Below are positions 17,198 to 25,639 of a stretch of DNA of 64,000 bases, in pieces. The DNA lies in the NCBI RefSeq assembly GCF_000258175.1, contig NZ_JH636049.1:4379482-4443481 (forward strand), written 5' to 3'. The position numbers were made by a program, and so were the translations under genes. The DNA comes from Saccharomonospora xinjiangensis XJ-54. Lineage in GTDB: Bacteria > Actinomycetota > Actinomycetes > Mycobacteriales > Pseudonocardiaceae. The notes beneath the pieces were generated by a model. It was not told the DNA's origin, did not search any database, and worked only from the letters and a program-made list of their open reading frames with translations. How positions within the stretch are numbered: the first letter of the stretch is position 1; every line of letters starts with the position of its first letter.

Positions 17198-18445
17198 TCA
17201 GGGGGACGGGTGCGGCGGCGGTGCGGGAACCGACGCCCAGGACAGCAGCGCTGCGATCGCGGTCAGCGCTCCCAGCAGGAGAAAGGCGGTGGCGTATCCG
17301 CCGAGCAGTCCGGCGAGGACAGCCCCGGCGAACGGCGCGAGCGCCATCGTGACCGTCAGCGGAGCCGACAGCAGCCCCGTCAACCGTCCGTAGTGAGTCG
17401 CTCCCCACCGATCCGTCACGGCCGTGGCCTGCACCAGTGTGAAGACCCCGCGCGCCATCCCGGCCAGAATCGAGGCCGCGATGAGCGCCGCCACGGTGGT
17501 AAGCAATCCCAACAGCGCGGTGGTGACGGCCATGGCGGCCAGGACCACCGTGGTCCGAACTCGCACACTGGTGTGCCGGACGAGGGCGGAGTAGCCGAGG
17601 CGGCCTGCGACCTGCCCCGCGCCGCCGAGTCCGAGCGCGACGGCCGCGGTGCCGGTGCCGATGCCGCGTTCGGCCAGTAGCGGCACCAGGTTGACGACGA
17701 CGGCGAACGTCGCGAACGCCGCCACACTCAGCGACAGCACCAGCAGGACGAACTCGCGACTGCGCGCCACGCGGGCGGGATCAGCGCTGCGGGTTCCTCG
17801 CGAAGTCGGGCGCGGCGCCGGTGGCCATGGCAACCGCAGCCCGAGCCAGTGTCCTGGGATGGTGACCACCGCCAGAATCCCGGCGAGCACCAGGTAGGCG
17901 CCACGCCAGTCGAGCCAGGCCGACAGTGCGGCCGCGAGGGGCGCGAACACGGTGCTGGCCAGGCCCGCCACCAGCGTGAGCATCGTCAGTGCCTGGACCC
18001 GGCGCGGGCCGTACCAGCGGGTCAGCGCAGCGAACGCCGGTGGGTAGAGCACCGCTCCCATGGCTATCCCCGCGAGCGTCCAGGCTCCGGCGAACCACGC
18101 CGGATTCGGCGCGAGGGCGATGGCGACGACCGCGGCCACAGCCAGAACCGAACCCGTCGTCATCGTGCTGTGGGGGCCGTGTCGGTCCAGCCATCGCCCG
18201 ACCGCGATCCCGGCGAGTGCGGCGACAAGCTGGCTGGCCGAGAACGCCGCGGTCAACCAGGACGGCGGCCAGCCGGTCGCGGCGGCGATGTCTCCGGACA
18301 GCACAGGGAACGCGTAGTACAACACTCCCCAGCTGGTGATTTCCGTGGCACACAGCACCACCAGGACCCGCCGCAACCGCTTCCGCGCCGGTGGTGTGGG
18401 CTCCGCCTCGTCGGCGAGTGCCCGTGTCCTGCTCTCGCCGGTCAA
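17198..18445 (-). CDS. MFS transporter of the arsenic-type operon
   Basis: The protein has 415 residues with 12 predicted membrane helices. The loop 2-3 motif is GRWLDRHGPHSTM, and helix 1 begins CATEITSWGVLYYAFPVL. It starts at a TTG that overlaps the stop of the upstream FAD gene (TTGA), so translation is coupled. Its place between two flavoproteins and opposite an ArsR-ArsN1 gene suggests efflux of an arsenical, such as a trivalent organoarsenical or arsinothricin product. No substrate-specific residues can be identified, so this is inference from context. Confidence 0.82.
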   Translation of the reverse strand: MTGESRTRALADEAEPTPPARKRLRRVLVVLCATEITSWGVLYYAFPVLSGDIAAATGWPPSWLTAAFSASQLVAALAGIAVGRWLDRHGPHSTMTTGSVLAVAAVVAIALAPNPAWFAGAWTLAGIAMGAVLYPPAFAALTRWYGPRRVQALTMLTLVAGLASTVFAPLAAALSAWLDWRGAYLVLAGILAVVTIPGHWLGLRLPWPPAPRPTSRGTRSADPARVARSREFVLLVLSLSVAAFATFAVVVNLVPLLAERGIGTGTAAVALGLGGAGQVAGRLGYSALVRHTSVRVRTTVVLAAMAVTTALLGLLTTVAALIAASILAGMARGVFTLVQATAVTDRWGATHYGRLTGLLSAPLTVTMALAPFAGAVLAGLLGGYATAFLLLGALTAIAALLSWASVPAPPPHPSP

Positions 18446-19788
18446 CGTCCGGTCGGCGCTGACAGCGACACGGTCACCGGCTCGGCTGGTGCGCCGCAGC
18501 AGCCACCGTCATCGCTCGCGGCGTTGGTGTCCGCGATATCGGCCAATCCGCCTCCGCTGCAGACCCCGGTCTCGGGCAGCACCAGTTCGACCCGTTCTGC
18601 GGCCTGCCGGTCTCCCGCCAATGCGGCCACGATCGAGCGCACCTGTTCGTAGCCGGTCAGGGCGAGGAACGTCGGTGCCCGCCCGTAGCTCTTCATTCCG
18701 GCAAGGAACACATCGGGTTCGGGATGGGCCAGTTCCTTCACCCCGTGCGGGTAGACGGTGCCGCACGAGTGCAGGTTCGGATCGATCAGCGGGGCGAGCG
18801 CCACGGGCGCCTGCAAGGCCGCGTCCAGCCCCAGCCTCAGCTCCGACAACCACGACAGATCGGGGCGCAAGCCGGTCAGCGCCACGATCTCGTCGATCGC
18901 CTTTACCGCCTGCCCTGCCGAGGACCGCAGCCGCACCGTGCCGTGCTCGTCGCGCTCGACGGTTTCGGTGCGGAACCCGCGCACGACCTGGATGCGCCCG
19001 CTCTCGACCGCAGCCTTCGCCCTCAGGCCCAGCGCGCCGCGCGCCGGGAGCTGGTCGGCCTCGCCACCGCCGAATACCTGGCCTTCGGCCTCGCGGCGCA
19101 GCAACCACGTGATGCGCGTCGCCGGTTCCCGCTCGGCGAGCTCGGCGAGACCGACCAGGGCTGTCAGCGCCGAATGCCCGCTTCCCGCGACCACCACGTG
19201 CCTGCCCGCATAACGGGCGGCCACGGCGTCGTCGCCGAGGTCGGGAATCCGGTAGGAGATCCGGTCGGCGGCGGCTTCCTCACCGAGGGCGGGCAGACCG
19301 TCCCCGCCGAGCGGACTCGGCGAACCCCAGGTGCCCGAGGCGTCGATCAGCGCCCGCGCGAGCACGCGGTCCTGTTCGCCGTCGGCCGTGCGGATCTGGA
19401 CGGTCAGCGGTTCGGAGTCGCGGCCCGCGTCCACAACGCGGTCGCGTCCGCGCCGGGCGACGCCGGTGACCTCGGCGCCGAACCTGACCCGCTCGCCCAG
19501 CGCGTCCGCCAGCGGCGCCAGGTAGTCCCGCACCCACTCCCGCCCTGTCGGATAGCTCTGTGCGTCCGGGTGCCGCCAGCCGCGTGCCTCCAGGAGCCGG
19601 AGCGCGGCCGGAGCGACCAACTCGGCCCACCGCGAGAACAGCCGCACATGTCCCCACTGCCCCACGGCGGCCCCGGCGTGGGGGCCACGTTCCAGCACCA
19701 GAACGGGCAGTCCTCGCTCGGACACCTCCGCCGCAGCGGCCAGTCCCACCGGCCCCGCTCCCACGACCACCACAGGGAACTCGGTCAT
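18442..19788 (-). CDS. FAD/NAD(P)-binding oxidoreductase of the arsenic-type operon
   Basis: The protein has 448 residues. An FAD site GAGPVGLAAAAE is at about 10-21, an NAD(P) site VVAGSGHSALTAL lies near the middle, and ALTGLRPDLSWLSE closes the core. The last about 35 residues carry GVCSG and GGCCGAP, a cysteine-rich tail unusual for this fold and compatible with arsenite binding. The ATG at 19788 has AAGGGG upstream; in-frame codons further up run back through the divergent promoter. It is the first gene of the operon, transcribed away from arsR-arsN1 from the shared promoter with three ArsR-type operators. Confidence 0.82.
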   Translation of the reverse strand: MTEFPVVVVGAGPVGLAAAAEVSERGLPVLVLERGPHAGAAVGQWGHVRLFSRWAELVAPAALRLLEARGWRHPDAQSYPTGREWVRDYLAPLADALGERVRFGAEVTGVARRGRDRVVDAGRDSEPLTVQIRTADGEQDRVLARALIDASGTWGSPSPLGGDGLPALGEEAAADRISYRIPDLGDDAVAARYAGRHVVVAGSGHSALTALVGLAELAEREPATRITWLLRREAEGQVFGGGEADQLPARGALGLRAKAAVESGRIQVVRGFRTETVERDEHGTVRLRSSAGQAVKAIDEIVALTGLRPDLSWLSELRLGLDAALQAPVALAPLIDPNLHSCGTVYPHGVKELAHPEPDVFLAGMKSYGRAPTFLALTGYEQVRSIVAALAGDRQAAERVELVLPETGVCSGGGLADIADTNAASDDGGCCGAPAEPVTVSLSAPTGR

Positions 19789-19804
19789 CGCGCAACCCCT
19801 TCGT

Positions 19805-19879
19805 ATCGATGTGCTTCGATGAATGCGTCGCGACTCTATCGATTGAACTCGATGGACACAAGTATCGATTCCTCTCGAT
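19805..19879. promoter_or_regulatory. Three ArsR-type operators in a divergent promoter
   Basis: Three copies of the 16-bp palindrome ATCGA-N6-TCGAT occur at 19805-19820, 19838-19853 and 19864-19879. All ten arm bases are identical in every copy, and the base after the first arm is always T. The spacing and length match ArsR/SmtB operators (compare ATCAA-N6-TTGAT). They fill the 102-nt gap between the FAD gene and arsR-arsN1, so one repressor should control both directions. Confidence 0.8.
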
Positions 19880-19890
19880 AGAATCGCCGC

Positions 19891-20730
19891 ATGTCGATCG
19901 ACGCTCGCCACGTCCCGCTGTTGCCCTCGGAGCAGGCCGCCACCTACGCGGACTGGTTCGCCTGCCTCGCCGAACCGGTGCGGGTCCGGCTGCTGCATGC
20001 CGTGGCCACACGCCGGCACGGCCTCACCGTGGGGGCGCTCACCGAGATCCTCGGCACCAGCCAGTCCACCACCTCCCACCACGTGCGCAAACTCGCCGAC
20101 ATCGGCTTCGTCCACATCGACAAGCGCGGCACCTCCAGCATCGTCACGATCAACGAAGCGTGCTGCTCCGGGCTGCCCCACGCCGCCGACGCCGTCATGG
20201 GCCTGCTCGCCCCGCGCCCGTGCTGCCCCGAGAACCTGCCTGCCGACGTCGCCGTCCGCGCGCTGCGGCCCGAGGACTGGCCTGCGGTCCGGCGCATCTA
20301 CCGCGAAGGCATCGACAGTGGCCTCGCCACCTTCGAGACCGTCGTGCCCAGCCGCGCGACCCTCGACGCCGCCTGGCTGCCCGACCACCGCTGGGTTGCC
20401 GAGATCGACGGGACCGTCGTCGGCTGGACCGCGGCGAGCCCGGCCTCGGCGCGGGACTGCTACTCCGGTGTCGCCGACACCGCCGTCTACGTCGCCGAGA
20501 GCCACCGGGGCAGGGGTGTCGGCAAGGCCCTGCTTCACCGCCAGGTCACCGAGGCCGACGCCGGAGGTCTGTGGACGTTGCAGGCCTCCGTCTTCACCGG
20601 CAATCGCGTGAGCATCGCCCTGCATCACGCTGCCGGTTACCGCACTGTCGGTGTCCGCGAACGCATCGCCCAGCTCGACGGTGTCTGGCACGACACGATC
20701 CTTCTCGAACGCCGCTCACCGGTCGGCTGA
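19891..20730 (+). CDS. ArsR repressor fused to ArsN1-type N-acetyltransferase
   Basis: The protein has 279 residues in two domains. Residues 15-90 form an ArsR winged helix (LTVGALTEILGTSQSTTSHH recognition region). Vicinal cysteines at 91-92 and 111-112 follow and are likely the As(III)/organoarsenical sensor. Residues 119-279 are a GNAT domain of the phosphinothricin-acetyltransferase/ArsN1 type, with acetyl-CoA loop HRGRGVGKALLHRQ and SIALHHAAGYRTVGVRERI. ArsN1 acetylates the arsenical antibiotic arsinothricin and related compounds. The fusion couples sensing to detoxification. It lies divergent to the flavoprotein/MFS operon and should autoregulate through the operators 12-86 nt upstream. 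Confidence 0.88.
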   Translation: MSIDARHVPLLPSEQAATYADWFACLAEPVRVRLLHAVATRRHGLTVGALTEILGTSQSTTSHHVRKLADIGFVHIDKRGTSSIVTINEACCSGLPHAADAVMGLLAPRPCCPENLPADVAVRALRPEDWPAVRRIYREGIDSGLATFETVVPSRATLDAAWLPDHRWVAEIDGTVVGWTAASPASARDCYSGVADTAVYVAESHRGRGVGKALLHRQVTEADAGGLWTLQASVFTGNRVSIALHHAAGYRTVGVRERIAQLDGVWHDTILLERRSPVG

Positions 20731-20870
20731 CAGCGTCGCGGCGGATGACCGTTCGTCCCGCGATTTCGACCGCTCGTCGATCACACACCCCCGGATCCGG
20801 ACCCGAGTCGATCTTGCGCGTCTTGATCTTGGGGAGCGTGAGGCTGCCCGAGAGATGAGCGGGAGGGACT

Positions 20871-23800
20871 GTGAGAGGTCAACGACTCAGACCTGGGATC
20901 GTGACCGCCGCCGTGGTGGGGCTGGCCGTGACCGCGGTGCAGCCCGTCGGGTTCGCGGCGGAGGCCGGCGCGGGCGACGTCGATGTGACCCGGTTCGCCA
21001 GAGCTGGAGGGCCGGTCGTCACGCTGGTGACGGGCGACCGCGTGGTTCTGGACGACCGGGGCGGCGCCGACGTGCTGCTCGCCGATGGCCGCGAGAAGGT
21101 CGGCTACACCCAGTACTTCGAAGGCGATGACGTCTACGTCATTCCCGGTGACGCCGCGCCGCTGATCGCGGACGGCACGCTGGACCGGCGGCTGTTCAAC
21201 GTGACCCGGCTGGCCGAGGTCGGCTACCACGACGGCGCCCGCAAGGACGTGCCGTTGCTGGTGTCCTATGAGGACGCTTCCGCTGAGGTGCGCTCGCGCA
21301 CCCTCGCCGATGGCGCGGCGAAGCGGGTTCGCTCGCTGGCCGCGATCGACGGTGCGGCGCTGCGGGCGGCCAAGACCGAGGCGACCCGGTTCTGGGACAG
21401 CGTGCGCCCGATGCTGGCATCCGGCGGTGACATCGAGCACCTGTGGCTCGACGCGCCGGTGCGGGCGACGCTGGCCGAGAGCGTGCCCCAGATCGGCGCG
21501 CCGGAGGTGTGGCAGGACGGGCACACCGGCGAGGGCGTGCGTGTGGCGGTGCTGGACACGGGTGTCGATACCGCGCACCCCGACCTCGCGGGCGCCGTGG
21601 TGGAGACCGAGGACTTCACCGGTTCCGGTTCCGTCGCGGACGGCCATGGGCACGGCACGCACGTCGCCGGAACCATCGCGGGTGACGGCACGGCGAGCGA
21701 CGGCGCAGGCCGCGGCGTCGCGCCCGATGCCGACCTCGTTGTCGGCAAGGTGCTCGACGACAACGGCTCCGGCCACGAGTCCTGGGTGCTCGCCGGGATG
21801 GAATGGTCGGCCTCCAGGGCGCGGATCGTCAACATGAGCCTGGGCAACGGGATCTCCGACGACGGCACGAGCCCGCTGGCGCAGGCGGTGAACCGGCTCA
21901 CCGAGGAGACCGGCACCCTGTTCGTGATCGCCGCGGGCAACAGCGGCCCAGGAGAGTCCTCCGTGGAGGCACCGGGATCGGCGGACGCGGCGTTGACGGT
22001 GGGCGCCGTCACCAAGGACGACGACCTGGCCGGGTTCTCCAGCCGCGGTCCTCGCCTCGGTGACCACGGCATCAAGCCCGACCTCACCGCACCGGGGCAG
22101 GACATCGTCGCCGCGCGGGCGCAGGGCACGGCCATGGGCGAGCCCGTCGATGACGCCTACACGACCTCGTCCGGCACGTCGATGGCCGCGCCGCACGTCG
22201 CAGGGGCCGCCGCGCTGCTCGCACAGCGGCACACCGACTGGAAGGCCGACCGGTTGAAGACGGCACTGACGAGCAGTGCCGCGCCCAATCCCGAACTCAC
22301 CGTCTTCGAACAAGGCTCGGGGCGGGTTGACGTCGCCCGCGCTGCCCGGCAGCCGGTGCTCGCGTCGCCCGCGAACCTCGGGTTCGGGATCGTGGAGTGG
22401 CCGCGCACCGACGACGAGCCGATCAGCCGCACCGTCACCTACACCAACATCTCGGACAAGGAGGTCACGCTCGACCTCACCGGCGAGCTGACCGGGTCGG
22501 ACGGCCCCGCACCGTCGGGAATGCTCACCGTGGAGCCCGCGACGCTGACGATCCCCGCGAACGGGACGGCCGAGGCGGTCGTCACCATGGACACCCGCAA
22601 GGGCGGACCCGACGGCCGCTACAGCGGTGCCGTGACCGGCACGGCCGACGAGATCAGCGTTCGCACCCCGCTCGCCGTCGAGCAGGAGATCGAGAGCTAC
22701 CGGCTCGACCTCACCGTGCTCGACCGCAACGGTGAGAGCGCGAAGGACACCCACGCCTTCTTCGTCTCCCACAGCAAGCCGTGGTCGGAGGGCTTCCTCG
22801 ACGAGGACGGCACGGTATCACTGCGACTGCCGAAGGACACCTACTACCTCGGGGTTCAGAGCGGCTACCTCCCGGGCTCGGAGACAGATCACACGACGTT
22901 CGTCGAACCGTCCTTCGTCATGGACCGCGACCGGACCCTCGTGCTCGACGCACGGAAGTCCGAACCGGTCGATGTGACGGTGGACGAGCCGGACGCCGAG
23001 ATCGGTCGCGTGGAGCTGAGCTACCTCATGAAGACGACGGCGTATCCACGCGCGGGCATGATCATCGGGGGATACGGCCTGCGCAACACCTACGTCATGC
23101 CGTCGGAGACCAGCCACGAGACGTTCGAGTTCACCGTCGAGACCGAGCATGCGCGCGCCGACGGTCAGGGCGGCTTCTCGGGCAGCCCCTACGCCTACCA
23201 CCTCCGCCAGTCGGAGCGGGGCAGGGTGCCGTCGGAGCTGGCGTACCGCGTGCACGACGACGACCTCGCCGAGGTGCGCAGCGTGCACACCGACGCGGGA
23301 TTCGGCACACACGGCGAGCGGGAGTTGATCGCGGCCCCGCTGCCGTTCTCGCTCACCGAGTACTACACACCGGGCGTGTCGTGGACACCGCAACTGTGGC
23401 TGAGGGACGCCGCGAGTGGCAGAAGCGTCTACCAGCAGCGGACCGTGACGTTCGAGCGCGGGCAGAACGACAGTCTCGTGTGGAACGTGCCGATGTACGG
23501 GCCTGCCTTCCCCTCGGGGGAGGGAACCAGCGACTGGGCGGGTCGGGACGGCGACAGGATGTGGTTCTACCTGCCACTGCATTCCGAACAGTTCCCCATG
23601 GCCGCCGGGATCTCCGACCTTGACTACGGAGGGATGCGGCTGCATCGCGACGGTGAGTTGATCGGCGAGAGCGACTACCTCGGCTTCAACGCCTTCCTGG
23701 TGCCGCCGGAGCCGGGTGAGTACACCGCGCAGGTCGTGGCGGAGCGGCCGAGTCTGACCCCGCTGTCGCGGCGGGTCGAGGCCGAGTGGACCTTCCGGTC

Positions 23801-24146
23801 GGAGCACACGGAGGGCGACGGCGTGCTGCCGCTGCTCGCGGTGCGGTTCGCTCCGGAACTGGGAGACGACCACGTGGCGAAGGCAGGCGAGAGGGTTCGG
23901 GTGCCGGTGTCGGTGCAGCGCAACGGGAGCGGGCGCGCGCCCGCACTGAACGCGCTGACGGTGGAGGTGTCCTTCGACGAGGGCCAGACCTGGAAGCCGG
24001 CTCCGGTGCGGCACGCGAACGGCGGGAAGGCGATCATGGTGACCGCGCCGCGTGGCGCCGACGACGTGTCGCTGCGGGCCGTCGCGGTCGATGATCAGGG
24101 CAACCGGGTCGAACAGACCATCATCGGCGCCTACCGGATCGACTGA
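20871..24146 (+). CDS. Large secreted S8 family serine peptidase
   Basis: The protein has 1091 residues with a signal peptide at about 1-30. The catalytic triad is Asp229 (VAVLDTGVD), His261 (HGHGTHVAGT) and Ser437 (SSGTSMAAPHVAG), with the oxyanion Asn in IAAGNSGPG near 357. Residues 36-205 are a propeptide-like region; after 480 come beta-rich domains (Fn3-like around 490-600) typical of actinobacterial multi-domain subtilases. The GTG start at 20871 is preceded by GGGAGGGACT. The cleavage targets are unknown. It is monocistronic, with a strong hairpin 6 nt after the stop. Confidence 0.92.
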   Translation: MRGQRLRPGIVTAAVVGLAVTAVQPVGFAAEAGAGDVDVTRFARAGGPVVTLVTGDRVVLDDRGGADVLLADGREKVGYTQYFEGDDVYVIPGDAAPLIADGTLDRRLFNVTRLAEVGYHDGARKDVPLLVSYEDASAEVRSRTLADGAAKRVRSLAAIDGAALRAAKTEATRFWDSVRPMLASGGDIEHLWLDAPVRATLAESVPQIGAPEVWQDGHTGEGVRVAVLDTGVDTAHPDLAGAVVETEDFTGSGSVADGHGHGTHVAGTIAGDGTASDGAGRGVAPDADLVVGKVLDDNGSGHESWVLAGMEWSASRARIVNMSLGNGISDDGTSPLAQAVNRLTEETGTLFVIAAGNSGPGESSVEAPGSADAALTVGAVTKDDDLAGFSSRGPRLGDHGIKPDLTAPGQDIVAARAQGTAMGEPVDDAYTTSSGTSMAAPHVAGAAALLAQRHTDWKADRLKTALTSSAAPNPELTVFEQGSGRVDVARAARQPVLASPANLGFGIVEWPRTDDEPISRTVTYTNISDKEVTLDLTGELTGSDGPAPSGMLTVEPATLTIPANGTAEAVVTMDTRKGGPDGRYSGAVTGTADEISVRTPLAVEQEIESYRLDLTVLDRNGESAKDTHAFFVSHSKPWSEGFLDEDGTVSLRLPKDTYYLGVQSGYLPGSETDHTTFVEPSFVMDRDRTLVLDARKSEPVDVTVDEPDAEIGRVELSYLMKTTAYPRAGMIIGGYGLRNTYVMPSETSHETFEFTVETEHARADGQGGFSGSPYAYHLRQSERGRVPSELAYRVHDDDLAEVRSVHTDAGFGTHGERELIAAPLPFSLTEYYTPGVSWTPQLWLRDAASGRSVYQQRTVTFERGQNDSLVWNVPMYGPAFPSGEGTSDWAGRDGDRMWFYLPLHSEQFPMAAGISDLDYGGMRLHRDGELIGESDYLGFNAFLVPPEPGEYTAQVVAERPSLTPLSRRVEAEWTFRSEHTEGDGVLPLLAVRFAPELGDDHVAKAGERVRVPVSVQRNGSGRAPALNALTVEVSFDEGQTWKPAPVRHANGGKAIMVTAPRGADDVSLRAVAVDDQGNRVEQTIIGAYRID

Positions 24147-24151
24147 GTGCG

Positions 24152-24186
24152 TGCCGGGTGCGCAGGGGATTCCCGCGCACCCGGCA
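24152..24186 (+). terminator. Stem-loop terminator after the large subtilase
   Basis: Perfect 12-bp stem (24152-24163 with 24175-24186) and an 11-nt loop, starting 6 nt past the stop codon. The next gene is convergent. Confidence 0.75.
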
Positions 24187-24246
24187 GTGCCGCCGCGCAC
24201 TCGACAGTGCCGCAGGGGAGCCGCCTGTGCCGTCGCCGGGCGGACG

Positions 24247-24843
24247 TCACCGGACTCGTAGCACGCTCACGGCGAAGTCCGACTCGTCGGTGAACGGGTC
24301 GAGCCCCCACGTGGAGAACCGGTGTTCGAGCCGGAGCCCGGCGGCGGCGATGTCGTCGTCGAAGCGGTCGTAGGGGTAGATGTCCTCGCGGCGGTAGCCG
24401 ATCACGATGCGACCGCCGTGCCGCACACACGCGCCCAGCCGTCCCAGCACCGTGCGTTCGGAGCCGGGAGCGAGGAAGACCATCACGTTGCCGGGCACGA
24501 CGGCGAGATCGAACGGTTCCTCACCGAGCGAGGCGAGATCGATGGTGGCGAGGTCGCCGACAACCCAGCGCGGCCCTGGCTGATCGGTGGCCGCGGCCTC
24601 GATCAGCGCCGGATCGACGTCAACGCCGACAACGGTGTGCCCGCGACGGTGCAGCGCGCCGCCGACCCTGCCGGGGCCGCACCCCGCGTCGAGGATGCGT
24701 GAGCCGGGCGGGACCATGGCGTCCACCAGCCGCGCTTCCCCTTCCAGGTCGGCGCCTTCGCGGGCCATCGTCCGGAACCGCTCGATGTACCACTCGGAGT
24801 GGCCTGGCTTGGTTTCGGTGAACCACCTCGGTCGATCCGTCAT
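24247..24843 (-). CDS. Class I SAM-dependent methyltransferase
   Basis: The protein has 198 residues. Motif I is RILDAGCGPGRVGGALHRRG, followed by VVGVDVDPALIEAA (acidic residue binding the SAM ribose) and FDLAVVPGNVMVFL. The full length agrees with a common small actinobacterial methyltransferase of the Methyltransf_25 type, ending ESDFAVSVLRVR. The start at 24843 (MTDRPRWF) has an AGGATGAG site upstream; eight further in-frame codons are less likely. No pathway context is visible: it is convergent with the subtilase and divergent from the cysteine dioxygenase-like gene. Confidence 0.82.
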   Translation of the reverse strand: MTDRPRWFTETKPGHSEWYIERFRTMAREGADLEGEARLVDAMVPPGSRILDAGCGPGRVGGALHRRGHTVVGVDVDPALIEAAATDQPGPRWVVGDLATIDLASLGEEPFDLAVVPGNVMVFLAPGSERTVLGRLGACVRHGGRIVIGYRREDIYPYDRFDDDIAAAGLRLEHRFSTWGLDPFTDESDFAVSVLRVR

Positions 24844-25022
24844 GCTCTCATCCTGCCTGAGCATCATCGCCGGACCGGACCCCGCTGCGTGTCGCCGCGG
24901 CGTTCGACGGCCTCTCCGGCTACCAACGGATCTTTCGCGACCGCTCCCGATTGGTCATGCTCTGGGGACCACACCCTCTCGTCGCCGGCGATCCCGGTGG
25001 CGCCACGGAAGGGAGAGGATTC

Positions 25023-25583
25023 ATGACGACGCGGACGAGCGAGCCTCTGACTACCGAATTCGCGGCTCTCGTGGCCTCGGTGCGCAAGGCCGTCCACAGC
25101 GAGGTTGACCCGTCGGTGTCCGCGCGCAGGGTCGGGGACCTGCTGACCGACCGGTTGGCGGAGGGGCTGCCGTTGCCCGCTCACCTGCGCGGGCACAATC
25201 CGGACCACTACACCCAGCACCTCGTTCACGCTGAGCCGGACGGCGCCTTCTCGATCGTCGCGCTCGTGTGGCTTCCGGGGCAGGCCACGCCGATCCACGA
25301 TCACGTCTCGTGGTGCGTCACCGGCGTCGTCGAGGGGCAGGAGACCGAGGAGGTCTACGAGATCAGGCAGGCTGAGACGGGCCCGTGCCTCGTGCGCACC
25401 GGTACGGTGATCAACGTGGTCGGCGCCGTGTCGGCGCTCGACCCGCCTGGCGACATCCACCGGGTTCGCAACAGCTGCACCGAACTGGCCGTGTCGCTGC
25501 ACATCTACGGCGCCGACATCCGCAGGCTCGGCAGCAGCATCCGGCGCACCTACGACCTGCCGGTGCTGGACCCGGCCCGCTGA
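25023..25583 (+). CDS. Cysteine dioxygenase family protein
   Basis: The protein has 186 residues with a cupin fold. The metal-binding HxH is in TPIHDHVSWCVTGVVEG, and the third His is in DIHRVRNS. These match the CDO type I family, which oxidises cysteine to cysteine sulfinate using iron and O2. Some actinobacterial members act on 3-mercaptopropionate, so the thiol substrate is not certain. The ATG at 25023 has GGGAGAGGA 5 nt upstream; an earlier in-frame start at 24951 would add a low-complexity tail. Confidence 0.8.
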   Translation: MTTRTSEPLTTEFAALVASVRKAVHSEVDPSVSARRVGDLLTDRLAEGLPLPAHLRGHNPDHYTQHLVHAEPDGAFSIVALVWLPGQATPIHDHVSWCVTGVVEGQETEEVYEIRQAETGPCLVRTGTVINVVGAVSALDPPGDIHRVRNSCTELAVSLHIYGADIRRLGSSIRRTYDLPVLDPAR

Positions 25584-25595
25584 ACGCTCCGGTCG

Positions 25596-25631
25596 CGCCG
25601 CCGTCCCGGGGCCGAACCCGGGACGGCGGCG
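25596..25631. terminator. Bidirectional stem-loop terminator
   Basis: Perfect 15-bp stem (25596-25610 with 25617-25631) and a 6-nt loop between the cysteine dioxygenase gene and the convergent E2 gene. Confidence 0.85.
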
Positions 25632-25639
25632 TGTGTTGC

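Noticed and set aside
20781..22772. 663-codon minus-strand frame inside the large subtilase
   Set aside because: High-GC antisense artefact; the plus-strand frame has the complete catalytic triad.
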